IMG/VR virus record: IMGVR_UViG_3300006919_000142
Span: 1 to 39,469 of that record
From: a virus
Length of the DNA stretch: 39,469 bases
Reading direction: 5' to 3' (one strand)
Below the pieces are notes generated by a model. That model was not told the DNA's origin. It searched no databases and saw only the letters and a list, made by a program, of their open reading frames with translations. This document shows, piece by piece, positions 8,205 through 16,016 of this stretch. A program made the position numbers and the translations under genes. The stretch's first letter is position 1; each line of letters starts with the position of its first letter.

Positions 8205-9527
8205 ATGGCAACTATATCACTTACGGACATTGTGTTTAATAGTGACTTAGAATCGGCAACGGTAAATTCTATATTTGCTGAAGTTGAAGATTTTCTAAAT
8301 GGAACAACAGCTTCGGCAGATATTACTGTGACAGGGGCAGTTCAGGGAAGCTCAGTAACAGATGGAACAGCTACATTAACGAGCGGGGCATTTACTGGTC
8401 TTACTAATTTAACAATGTCCGGAACTATTGATCTTGGAACTAATACAATTTTAGATGGGACATTTACAGGTAATTGGAATTTCGGGTCTGGAACAATCGA
8501 TACAACCGGAGAAATAACCGCAGGTTCTATGGTAACTGATAATATTACAGTTAACGGGAACATTATTAGTACAACAGCCGGTAATTTATCTTTAAATCCT
8601 GTTGCTGGATCAAGCGTTATTATTGACGGAGCAGCTAATTTTGATTCGGGGGTTGTAACTGGAATTACAAGTCTTACATCCACAACATTAACAGATGGGA
8701 CTGCGACTATAACTGGCGGGGTCGGTTCTGGATTCACCTCATTTACATCCACAACATTGACAGATGGGACTGCGACTGTAACTGGCGGGGTCGGTTCTGG
8801 ATTCACCTCATTTACATCCACATCATTAACAGATGGGACTGCGACTATAACTGGCGGGGTCGGTTCTGGATTCACCTCATTTACATCCACATCTATAACT
8901 GGGACATTACAAACGGCGTCACAGTCAAACATTACAAGCTTAGGAACATTAACCTCTCTAGTTATTTCCGGAGATCTTACAGTAGACACAAGCACTTTTC
9001 ATGTTGATAGTACAAATAATAGGGTGGGGTTAGGTACAGCTATTCCTGCATTTAGGTTAGATGTCAGAGGTTCAGATGCGACAAAATTTACAGGTATATC
9101 GTTAAGAAATACAGATACTACCGCAGGAACTGAATCAGTATTACAAATGCCAGTTTTCAATGGGAATCCAGGATTTACATTAAGACAGTCATCCAACGCA
9201 GTTGGACCATCTTGGGCAACTGGAGCTTATGATGTTATGATTGCTACAGGTCAAGGATCTTCAGATATGCATTTTAGTGCAGGGGCTTTGGTTACGCCTG
9301 ATCTTACTATAAGCTCAGAAGGTAGGGTTGGCATTGGATCATCATCACCAGTCTCTACTGCTCAATTGGAGATTTCCTCAACAACACGAGGGTTCCTGCC
9401 ACCAAGAATGACTACAACACAGCGTGACGCCATCTCATCACCGGCAGCAGGGTTAGTAATCTACAATACAACGACATCGAAAATTAATTTATATACTGGA
9501 TCATGGGAAGCCGTAACAAGCGCATAA
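8205..9527 (+). CDS. Tail fibre / appendage protein with tandem repeats
   Basis: This 440-residue Thr/Ser/Gly-rich beta-repeat protein has the pattern SVTDGTATLTSGAFTGLT repeated in varied form through residues 45-235, with three nearly identical 23-residue units (8676-8882). A VDSTNNRVGLGTA motif follows, as is common in trimeric fibres. The C-terminus, GFLPPRMTTTQRDAI...GLVIYNTTTSKINLYTG, is a widespread terminal module of fibre and surface proteins. It probably forms a trimeric fibre for host recognition. Start at ATG 8205 with AAAGGAG. The repeat block looks prone to length change by recombination. Confidence 0.7.
   Translation: MATISLTDIVFNSDLESATVNSIFAEVEDFLNGTTASADITVTGAVQGSSVTDGTATLTSGAFTGLTNLTMSGTIDLGTNTILDGTFTGNWNFGSGTIDTTGEITAGSMVTDNITVNGNIISTTAGNLSLNPVAGSSVIIDGAANFDSGVVTGITSLTSTTLTDGTATITGGVGSGFTSFTSTTLTDGTATVTGGVGSGFTSFTSTSLTDGTATITGGVGSGFTSFTSTSITGTLQTASQSNITSLGTLTSLVISGDLTVDTSTFHVDSTNNRVGLGTAIPAFRLDVRGSDATKFTGISLRNTDTTAGTESVLQMPVFNGNPGFTLRQSSNAVGPSWATGAYDVMIATGQGSSDMHFSAGALVTPDLTISSEGRVGIGSSSPVSTAQLEISSTTRGFLPPRMTTTQRDAISSPAAGLVIYNTTTSKINLYTGSWEAVTSA
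8676..8882 (+). repeat. Three tandem 69-bp units inside the fibre gene
   Basis: Units begin with ACATCCACA at 8676, 8745 and 8814, exactly 69 bases apart, and differ by only a few bases. A partial fourth begins at 8883. Each unit encodes 23 residues around LTDGTATITGGVGSGFTSFT, so gain or loss of a unit keeps the frame. Confidence 0.9.
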
Positions 9528-9540
9528 AAGGATAAAAAAA

Positions 9541-9786
9541 ATGGCAATTAAATCAGATGTAAGTTTTAAAGGTATAACAGTTAATGACTCTTATATAAAA
9601 TTAGAAAAGATAGTTAATGCAGGTCCAAATATTCAGCTTCAGGTTGGTATTTATTCTATAGTTGATGGCGAGAAAGGGGAGTTAATTGAGAGATTACCTT
9701 ATGAAATCGAGAATACTAAATCAATTTTAGATCAGGCATATCAGGCATTGAAAACTCAGATATTCACAGAGTCTACAGATATTTAA
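9541..9786 (+). CDS. Small phage protein following the fibre gene
   Basis: This 81-residue protein begins MAIKSDVSFKGITVNDSYIKL and ends in a helix (SILDQAYQALKTQIF). It resembles a common small phage family found next to tail-fibre genes, beginning roughly MA(L/I)K..v.FKGI.v.daYi.v. That family has no established function. An AAGGAT site precedes the ATG. It could be a virion accessory or lysis-module protein; position is the only guide. Confidence 0.6.
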   Translation: MAIKSDVSFKGITVNDSYIKLEKIVNAGPNIQLQVGIYSIVDGEKGELIERLPYEIENTKSILDQAYQALKTQIFTESTDI

Positions 9787-9788
9787 CT

Positions 9789-10136
9789 ATGACTGAAGAT
9801 ATCGCGTCTAAGGTAAATAGATTATCTAGTGATATACAAGAGTTAAAGAGAAGTCCTAATCAGGCGGTAATTGATAAGACTATGGCACTTCTTGTATCTA
9901 AATTAGATGACAGAGATAAGATAATAGATTTAGAGTTACGAAATCTATCAAAATCTATACAACTCGATATTCAAAAGACATTAGATGTTTCATTTTCTAA
10001 TTTTGAATCAAGAATTGATAAAAAATTAAAAGAAGTTGTAAGAGAGCAAAAAGATAAAGTTAGCTGGGGTATTGAGGTAGTTAGATTTACTGTGGTTGTA
10101 ATAATGTTTATACTTTCTATAAAGTTGGTGAAGTAA
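9789..10136 (+). CDS. Coiled-coil protein with C-terminal membrane anchor
   Basis: The 115-residue protein has heptad-like charged helices (residues 1-85) and one C-terminal hydrophobic segment, about residues 94-112 (VVRFTVVVIMFILSIKLV). This is a tail-anchored topology with the helical part outside the bilayer. It precedes a DUF5675 protein and a small membrane protein, so a role in the lysis group (holin accessory or spanin-like) is plausible. Its stop overlaps the next ATG (TAATG). It has no strong ribosome site, so it may be translationally coupled. Confidence 0.6.
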   Translation: MTEDIASKVNRLSSDIQELKRSPNQAVIDKTMALLVSKLDDRDKIIDLELRNLSKSIQLDIQKTLDVSFSNFESRIDKKLKEVVREQKDKVSWGIEVVRFTVVVIMFILSIKLVK

Positions 10137-10531
10137 TGAAAAAGATTATATTGAAACGATTTAGTGAAAAAGCCGAATGTATTCAGGGTGTTATTTTAGA
10201 TGCGGAAACAAAAAACATAATTGCTCTAACATTAGAGAACCCCTGGTTAGATAATAAGCCAAATATAAGCTGCATACCTAAAGGATCTTATGTATGCTCT
10301 AGGTATAACTCTAATAAATATAAAAATGTCTATGAGGTTAAAAACGTAGATGGCAGGACTTATATATTAATACATTGTGGGAATACTGAAAAAGATACAA
10401 ACGGATGTATATTAGTAGGTAAAGGATTCAGTGTAATTAGGGGGCATCAAGCTATAACTAATTCAATAGCTGCCATGTTAGAATTAAATAGTTTTCTTGG
10501 GGATAATGACTTTGAGATATTAATAGAGTGA
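10136..10531 (+). CDS. DUF5675 family protein, candidate peptidoglycan-active enzyme
   Basis: The 131-residue protein has the DUF5675 layout: an N-terminal strand, TLENPW (residues 32-37), CIPKGSYVCSRYNS (46-59), then ILIHCGNTEKDTNGCILVG (near 79-97). The HCGN...NGCI signature recalls the HxG...S/TxGC active site of L,D-transpeptidases, which suggests a Cys nucleophile acting on peptidoglycan. No other lysozyme, amidase or peptidase is visible, so this is the best lysin candidate. The catalytic role of the family is inference. Its start overlaps the upstream stop, and the next gene is a possible holin. Confidence 0.7.
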   Translation: MKKIILKRFSEKAECIQGVILDAETKNIIALTLENPWLDNKPNISCIPKGSYVCSRYNSNKYKNVYEVKNVDGRTYILIHCGNTEKDTNGCILVGKGFSVIRGHQAITNSIAAMLELNSFLGDNDFEILIE

Positions 10532-10541
10532 GGAGATAAGT

Positions 10542-10877
10542 ATGTTAGAAAGTGTATTTGTATTTATTTTTGATAAAGTTTTAGGGGGTGTAATCGGAGC
10601 GCTGCCAATTCCTATTCAGCTTGCCATATATGGTGTATTGGGGGCATTAGGCATATTTGTTGGAAGAAAGTTTATATTTATTAATATATGCATGAGATTC
10701 TTTCCTAATTTATTTGTAACTATGATGACGGATTTAGGCAAAAGTTGTAATACTTTTTTTGAAAAAAAGAAAGCTAAGGGAAAGTATAAAAATAGCTGGA
10801 AAATAGCAGAAGAAAAACTATCAGAAGCTATAACATCTTTTAATAATGAAATAAAGAAAGGTCCAGATGTCATTTAA
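10542..10877 (+). CDS. Small membrane protein, holin candidate
   Basis: The 111-residue protein has two hydrophobic segments near residues 4-20 and 23-42 (LPIPIQLAIYGVLGALGIFVG) and possibly a third amphipathic one near 45-62. A lysine-rich soluble tail follows (FEKKKAKGKYKNSWK). This topology and its place directly after the DUF5675 gene fit a holin that opens the inner membrane at lysis. A GAGGAGATAAGT ribosome site precedes the ATG. It overlaps the next gene by 11 bases. The assignment rests on topology and context only. Confidence 0.5.
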   Translation: MLESVFVFIFDKVLGGVIGALPIPIQLAIYGVLGALGIFVGRKFIFINICMRFFPNLFVTMMTDLGKSCNTFFEKKKAKGKYKNSWKIAEEKLSEAITSFNNEIKKGPDVI

Positions 10878-11190
10878 AAGTGATTTTCAAGAGCCAAAAG
10901 ATAGGTATTTTGCAGCTGAGAATCTTAATTTTCAGGTCGGTTCAAGCCCTACTATTTCAGATATTTCTGGATCTATTGGGATACCCAGTATAGATGGTCA
11001 CATTCTATGTAAGAATACAGCCGGTTCTACCGGAAATATATTAGTTGAAATAAGTAATGATGGATTAAATTATGGTGACCAATTTACATTATTTAACACA
11101 GAGACGTTTGATTTAAGTGGATTAAGTATAAAGAAGATAAGAATAACACATTCTGGAACTGATTCAGGCTTTAGGCTATTTGCGCGATAA
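10867..11190 (+). CDS. Small beta-rich virion protein, hypothetical
   Basis: The 107-residue protein is rich in Ser, Gly, Thr and Asn. It has an alternating strand pattern (DGHILCKNTAGSTGNILVEISNDGLNYGDQ) and ends in RLFAR. The segment ISNDGLNYGDQFTL is similar in style to FSSDGVNWDEKNKYTL in the next gene, which suggests a shared fold. AAAGG precedes the start, and its stop overlaps the next ATG (TAATG). It is probably a decoration or appendage protein. Confidence 0.55.
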   Translation: MSFKSDFQEPKDRYFAAENLNFQVGSSPTISDISGSIGIPSIDGHILCKNTAGSTGNILVEISNDGLNYGDQFTLFNTETFDLSGLSIKKIRITHSGTDSGFRLFAR

Positions 11191-13070
11191 TGGGTTATCA
11201 AAGAGGGTTCCCCGCCTCGGGGGTTGTATCAGATAATAATAGCACTTCAGTAACGCTTGGTATTAATGGTGTATACAAAAAGTGGGACGAAGGTCGTAAG
11301 TTTGACTCTGGTGTAAAATGGGACTCATTGAGTTCAAAATATATAGGTAAGCCAGATGAGGTTCTAGAGTATTCTGAAATAACTATATTTATTTACTCGG
11401 AGGTATCTAGTGCTGATAATGGTATAAGTTTAGAATTCTCTTCTGATGGTGTTAACTGGGATGAGAAAAATAAATATACACTATATGGTGGGGAATCATT
11501 TAAAACTACATTAAAAGTGACAGCAAGATATTTCCGTGTTGTTTATGACAACGGATCATCCGCTCAGACTGATTTTAGACTACAAACTATTTATCATAGG
11601 TCAAAAAATGAAGGCGGAGATGGGTCATCTTCTAATCAATCTGTATCTGATCTACCTCTGGCAGCTTTTGGTGAAGTTAATACAATACAATCTACACCTA
11701 TTGAGCAAATAATGTATGTGTATGGGATCGGGGATAAAACAGAAGTTTTTGCAGGCGCCTCTGGGTCTGTAAATGTGGCAGACTCACTTGTAAATTGTAC
11801 AACTGGTACAACCATAGGTGGTTATGGAGTAGCCAGAAGTAAGCGAGCTTTAATATATAGACCAGGAGAGGGTGCTGAAGCAAGATTTACAGCTATTTTT
11901 ACAACGGGGGTTGCCAATAGTCTGCAATTCGCTGGTTTATTCAGTGCAACTGACGCGTTTTGTTTTGGATATGATGGGTCTAATTTTGGAATATTACATA
12001 GGTATGGTGGAGCCTTAGAGATACAAACTATACAGATAACTAATTCAGCAAGTGGAGCAGAAACCGTTACCTTAACTTTAAATAATACAATATTTTCAAT
12101 ACCTGTAACCAATGGAAGTGTTCAATTTAACGCTCGTGAAATTGGTGAGTATCTCGAGTTAAACACTTCAGACTGGAGAGTTGATATTATAGATGATTCA
12201 GTTACTATTTTAGCTCAATCAGTTGGAGATAAGGCAGGCACTTTTTCAATATCATCTACCGGTACGTTAACGGGGTCTTTTTCAGAGGAACAGGTGGGGG
12301 TTGATAATACATCCGACTGGACATATCTTTCTTCATGGAATGGTTTAGGGGCTAACTGGTTAGATCCGACAAAAGGAAATGTATATAAAATAGAATTTCA
12401 ATATCTAGGGTTCGGTGCAGTTAATTTTTTTATCGAACATCCTGACACCGGTCGCCTTATACTTATACATCAACTAAAATATACAAACAGAAACACGTCA
12501 ACATCTGTAAGGAATCCATCTTTAAAATGTGGTTGGGCCTCAGCTTCCCTTGGTTCAACAACTGATCTTTCAGTAAAAGGTGCTTCTATGTATATTGCAA
12601 CCCAAGGAATAAGGGTAAAAAGAGAAGAATCACATTCTTATGTAAACACAAAAAATATATCTACTACAGATACAAACTTAATCACAATTAAAAATTTAAT
12701 CACGTTTAATAACATACCTAATCTTAGTGAAATTATACCTATAATATTAACTGGGGCAAGTGAAAGTAATAAGACTACTATAATAACAGTGGTGAAGAAT
12801 GCAACAATTGATGGGACTCAAAACTTTGAGTATTTTTCTGAAGATGAGAATATAGCTCTAATAGATACTGCAGGGACTACATATACCGCAGGAGATGGGA
12901 AGGTTATAGCAACTACGGTTATATCACCTACTGGGGTATCGCCTGAGATTATGTTTGAAAATTTAAAGGTAGTGTTAATACCAGGAGATACATTAACATG
13001 TCTTGCAAGATTATCAGGTGGGGCTGCCAGCGATGTTACTATTAGTATTTCATGGGATGAGGACTTATAA
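11190..13070 (+). CDS. Large beta-rich virion protein, probable tail appendage/receptor-binding
   Basis: The 626-residue protein is dominated by beta-strand patterns. Near residues 31-46 it has KWDEGRKFDSGVKWDS, the same motif family as the C-terminus of the stabilisation-type protein. Residues 75-130 look like a jelly-roll or discoidin-like module (ISLEFSSDGVNWDE...ARYFRVVYDNG). Further beta repeats follow to the end. No enzyme motif is evident. Its position after the lysis group and before the internal proteins suggests an external tail or adhesion protein. Confidence 0.55.
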   Translation: MGYQRGFPASGVVSDNNSTSVTLGINGVYKKWDEGRKFDSGVKWDSLSSKYIGKPDEVLEYSEITIFIYSEVSSADNGISLEFSSDGVNWDEKNKYTLYGGESFKTTLKVTARYFRVVYDNGSSAQTDFRLQTIYHRSKNEGGDGSSSNQSVSDLPLAAFGEVNTIQSTPIEQIMYVYGIGDKTEVFAGASGSVNVADSLVNCTTGTTIGGYGVARSKRALIYRPGEGAEARFTAIFTTGVANSLQFAGLFSATDAFCFGYDGSNFGILHRYGGALEIQTIQITNSASGAETVTLTLNNTIFSIPVTNGSVQFNAREIGEYLELNTSDWRVDIIDDSVTILAQSVGDKAGTFSISSTGTLTGSFSEEQVGVDNTSDWTYLSSWNGLGANWLDPTKGNVYKIEFQYLGFGAVNFFIEHPDTGRLILIHQLKYTNRNTSTSVRNPSLKCGWASASLGSTTDLSVKGASMYIATQGIRVKREESHSYVNTKNISTTDTNLITIKNLITFNNIPNLSEIIPIILTGASESNKTTIITVVKNATIDGTQNFEYFSEDENIALIDTAGTTYTAGDGKVIATTVISPTGVSPEIMFENLKVVLIPGDTLTCLARLSGGAASDVTISISWDEDL

Positions 13071-13095
13071 TAGTATAAATAAAGAGAGGTAGATT

Positions 13096-14214
13096 ATGGC
13101 ACGAACAATAAGTCAAATATCAGGAGAATTCGGATTGTCTCGAGGGGCAACTGCCGATCCATTTTCAAAGCAGGAAGCTGCAGTATTATCTAATGTGCAA
13201 AGATCTTTGCAAGATATAAGGTCTCAACAACTAGAATCTGAATCAGGAAGAGGGTTCGGTAGAAGCTCTTTTGCAGATGCTGCATTTTCTAGACAAGCAG
13301 AGGGTGTTGTGGGTCAGGTGGGACAACAGTTTGCTCAAGCTAGAACACAAGAACAGTTAGCTGAGAATCAATTTCAAAGGAATATTATAGGGCAACAGGT
13401 TGGGGCTGATGTTAGTAGCCGATTATTAGGCGAACAGACAGCAGCAGAACAGCAATTAATAGGTTCTAGAGGGGCTGAACAGAGATTAACAGATATAGCA
13501 GGTGTTGAGGCAAGAACCGCTAGTGAGCAGCAGCTTATTGGAGCAAGAGGATCTGATACTCGTCAAACTTTAGCCCAGCAAATTGCTGGTCAGCAAGATT
13601 TATCAGCCCAACAGGCTCAGCAGCAACTAGGACAGCTAGAGGCTGCTACACAGGCCGAGACAGGGTTGATAGGTGCTAGAGCAGAAAGCCAAAAAGATTT
13701 ACTAGCAGATCAAATTGCTGGTCAATCAGCATTATCAACACAGGAAGCAGCACAGCAGATAGACAAAATACAAGCTGCAGCTGGTGTTGAAGAGGGCCTT
13801 ATAGGGGCTCGTGGAGCCGAGCAACGCCTTGGAATACAGGAGCAAGCACAGGCAGCGGAAAGCTTAGCTCAGGTACAAGGTATTGAGCAAAGGATTACGC
13901 AATCTCAAAATTTTCAAGAACAAGGCAATTTAATTAATCAAAAAGCTGAGATTCAAACACAGCAGGCTAATCAACAATTTCAGAATGATTTAGCTCTTCT
14001 TAATCAGAAGTATGATCGAGTTATACAATCATTGCCTGAGGAATTTAAATTAAAGGCTGAATATGAAGAACAGGTTTTTGAGAATAAATTACAAATTACA
14101 AGAGAGCAACAGATTGTTGATTTTGCGACAGAGGCAGCCTTCACTCAGTTATTAAGTATATTAGGGGGAGATTTGCCGGGATTAGATTTAGACCTACCGG
14201 AGATAAGTATATAA
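13096..14214 (+). CDS. Gln/Ala-rich internal virion protein
   Basis: This 372-residue, almost wholly helical protein is extremely rich in Gln, Ala and Glu. A recurring LIGARG(A/S)(E/D)xR motif appears about four times between residues 115 and 255, spaced by Gln-rich helices. The N-terminal SRGATADPFSKQEAAVL and C-terminal LLSILGGDLPGLDLDLP are the less repetitive ends. Size, composition and place before two other large helical proteins fit the internal core or ejection protein set of podoviruses. A GAGAGG ribosome site precedes the ATG. The stop overlaps the next start (TAATG). Confidence 0.55.
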   Translation: MARTISQISGEFGLSRGATADPFSKQEAAVLSNVQRSLQDIRSQQLESESGRGFGRSSFADAAFSRQAEGVVGQVGQQFAQARTQEQLAENQFQRNIIGQQVGADVSSRLLGEQTAAEQQLIGSRGAEQRLTDIAGVEARTASEQQLIGARGSDTRQTLAQQIAGQQDLSAQQAQQQLGQLEAATQAETGLIGARAESQKDLLADQIAGQSALSTQEAAQQIDKIQAAAGVEEGLIGARGAEQRLGIQEQAQAAESLAQVQGIEQRITQSQNFQEQGNLINQKAEIQTQQANQQFQNDLALLNQKYDRVIQSLPEEFKLKAEYEEQVFENKLQITREQQIVDFATEAAFTQLLSILGGDLPGLDLDLPEISI

Positions 14215-16016
14215 TGCCATCATTAGCAGATAGTTTATTTAGAGACGAGATATCAGATATAGATGAAGGTGGAGAAAAGGATATATTATTTGATATTACC
14301 TCTAAATCAGGTATTAGTGGATCATTATCTACCCCATTAAAACAAAGTGATACGGGGATTGGTAGGTCTGGTTTTAAATTATTTAATCCATTCTCTGGTC
14401 TATCATCTCCAGATATACAATCTCCAGATATACAATCTCCCGATATACAGGCTCCAGATATACAATCTCCCGATATACAGGCTCCAGATATACAATCTCC
14501 CGATATACAGGCTCCAGATATAGAAGCTCCAGATATACAGGCTCCAGATATAGAAGCTCCAGATATACAAGCTCCAGATATACAGGCTCCCGATATACAA
14601 GCTCCAGATATACAGGCTCCCGATATACAGGCTCCCGATATACAAGCTCCCGATATACAGGCTCCAGATATACAGGCTCCAGATATAGAAGCTCCAGATA
14701 TAGAAGCTCCAGATATACAGGCTCCAGATATAGACTTACCTAGGATTAACTTACCTGATATTGATTTCCCATCTTCAAATGATGGGAAAGTTCAATTATC
14801 TACTGGTATTGGTGGAGATTTAACAAATGGGATATCTATCGAGCAAGATGACGGAAGTTTCGGTCAAATAGGTACCTATGGGGGGGGGGCAATAGATGTC
14901 AGCGATAGGCTTGAATCTGAATGGTCTAATGTAACTAAAGGGACGGATGCCGAAGGTATTAAGTTAAAGGATCTTAACGATTTTTATCTTGATCCTGCAG
15001 GGGCTTTAGAGAAGCATGGAGAAGATAAGTTAAATTCGGCATTAAGTCAATATAGTGATATTGGGACTGAAGATATAAAGGAGTTAATTGACTTCGCTAA
15101 AGACCCCGTTGATTATATTGAAAATAAAGGTGTAGATAAAGCTAAAGAGTTAGCTCAAAAATCTGTAGAAAAAAAGATTAAAAAAACGGTAGAGAAAGAG
15201 CTTAAAGAGCAGTTTGGAGACAGTGTATCTGATAAACTTGTTAATGATGCAACAAAGCAAATTGCTAATGAATATGGGGCTGAATTAATAGTAGGCATAG
15301 GGACATTAATTAATGGAGGGAATGTTAAAGACGCCAGAAATGCTGCAGCTAAGGAGTTTGTTTACCAATCATTAAATAGTTTTATGCCTGGTAGTGGCTC
15401 ACTAGTAAGAGTTTTAGCTGACAAACAAGTAAGCCAAATAGTTGATTTTGCGTTCAAACCTACGGATATTGCCCTTGAGGCCTTAGGTGACCTTGGTGAA
15501 GAGGCTCTGGATTTGGTAAAAGATGTAACAGGCGCTATAAGCTTTGCCGGAGGCACGCTGCTAGATGTTGTTGACCCAATAGATTCAATAACCAGCTATG
15601 GGTGTAATCTATCGACAGCAGCATATAGATCTTCATTTATTACAAAAGATGAGTTCTTAGATTTTCCTAGGTTTAGAATTCGTTTTCAAAAGCATGAAAG
15701 AGGGGCAGATAAATTCTGGTCAGGATACGTGATATTAACAAACCCTATTCAGGACTTTCTTGTTTTAAATAAAAACATAGGGTATGTAACCTATAAATTA
15801 ATAACTAGACCTTGGTTAAATCATATGCAATTTATTATGGGGAAGAAAAAGTTTAGCATATTTGGATTTCTGGCTATGCAGTTTATGCGTGTAATTTCGA
15901 TATCCGCATATTTTATAAATAAACATAAGTGCGATAGCTTAAATACATTTTTCGAAACAAATAGTATAATGAGTGTATATAGAAAAACAATAAAAGGAGT
16001 CTCTAAATGTCGTTAG
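14214..16016 (+). CDS. Internal/ejection-type protein with 22 PDI pentapeptides
   Basis: The 600-residue protein has three parts. A leader is followed by a perfect array of 22 (S/A)PDI(Q/E/D) pentapeptides at residues 65-174, fading into LPRINLPDIDFP. A helical lysine-rich centre follows (residues 250-400, AKELAQKSVEKKIKKTVEKELKEQ). The C-terminal ~140 residues begin YGCNLSTAAY and contain FPRFRIRFQ and hydrophobic helices; this resembles the CFI-box C-terminal domain of phage and bacterial proteins, though weakly. A G10 run at 14880-14889 encodes Gly-Gly-Gly. It is probably carried in the virion with its neighbours and ejected with the DNA. Confidence 0.5.
   Translation: MPSLADSLFRDEISDIDEGGEKDILFDITSKSGISGSLSTPLKQSDTGIGRSGFKLFNPFSGLSSPDIQSPDIQSPDIQAPDIQSPDIQAPDIQSPDIQAPDIEAPDIQAPDIEAPDIQAPDIQAPDIQAPDIQAPDIQAPDIQAPDIQAPDIQAPDIEAPDIEAPDIQAPDIDLPRINLPDIDFPSSNDGKVQLSTGIGGDLTNGISIEQDDGSFGQIGTYGGGAIDVSDRLESEWSNVTKGTDAEGIKLKDLNDFYLDPAGALEKHGEDKLNSALSQYSDIGTEDIKELIDFAKDPVDYIENKGVDKAKELAQKSVEKKIKKTVEKELKEQFGDSVSDKLVNDATKQIANEYGAELIVGIGTLINGGNVKDARNAAAKEFVYQSLNSFMPGSGSLVRVLADKQVSQIVDFAFKPTDIALEALGDLGEEALDLVKDVTGAISFAGGTLLDVVDPIDSITSYGCNLSTAAYRSSFITKDEFLDFPRFRIRFQKHERGADKFWSGYVILTNPIQDFLVLNKNIGYVTYKLITRPWLNHMQFIMGKKKFSIFGFLAMQFMRVISISAYFINKHKCDSLNTFFETNSIMSVYRKTIKGVSKCR
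14406..14735 (+). repeat. 22 in-frame 15-bp repeats encoding PDI pentapeptides
   Basis: Twenty-two exact 15-base units of the form TCT/GCT-CCA/CCC-GAT-ATA-CAA/CAG/GAA encode (S/A)PDI(Q/E/D). GAT ATA is invariant, and variation is confined to the first codon, the Pro wobble base and the last codon. The reverse strand is also open as a shadow frame and is not a gene. Confidence 0.95.
14880..14889 (+). repeat. G10 homopolymer inside a coding region
   Basis: Ten consecutive G residues encode three Gly codons plus the first base of GCA. Long G-runs in AT-rich coding DNA are classical slippage sites; see the finding on this tract. Confidence 0.9.

Noticed and set aside
8342-8995. Leftward 217-codon frame opposite the fibre gene
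   Set aside because: Its repeats mirror the fibre repeats, and it has no ribosome site or neighbours on that strand.
14403-14645. Leftward 80-codon YIGSLYIW repeat frame
   Set aside because: It is the reverse reading of the pentapeptide array; no start site and wrong strand for the late block.
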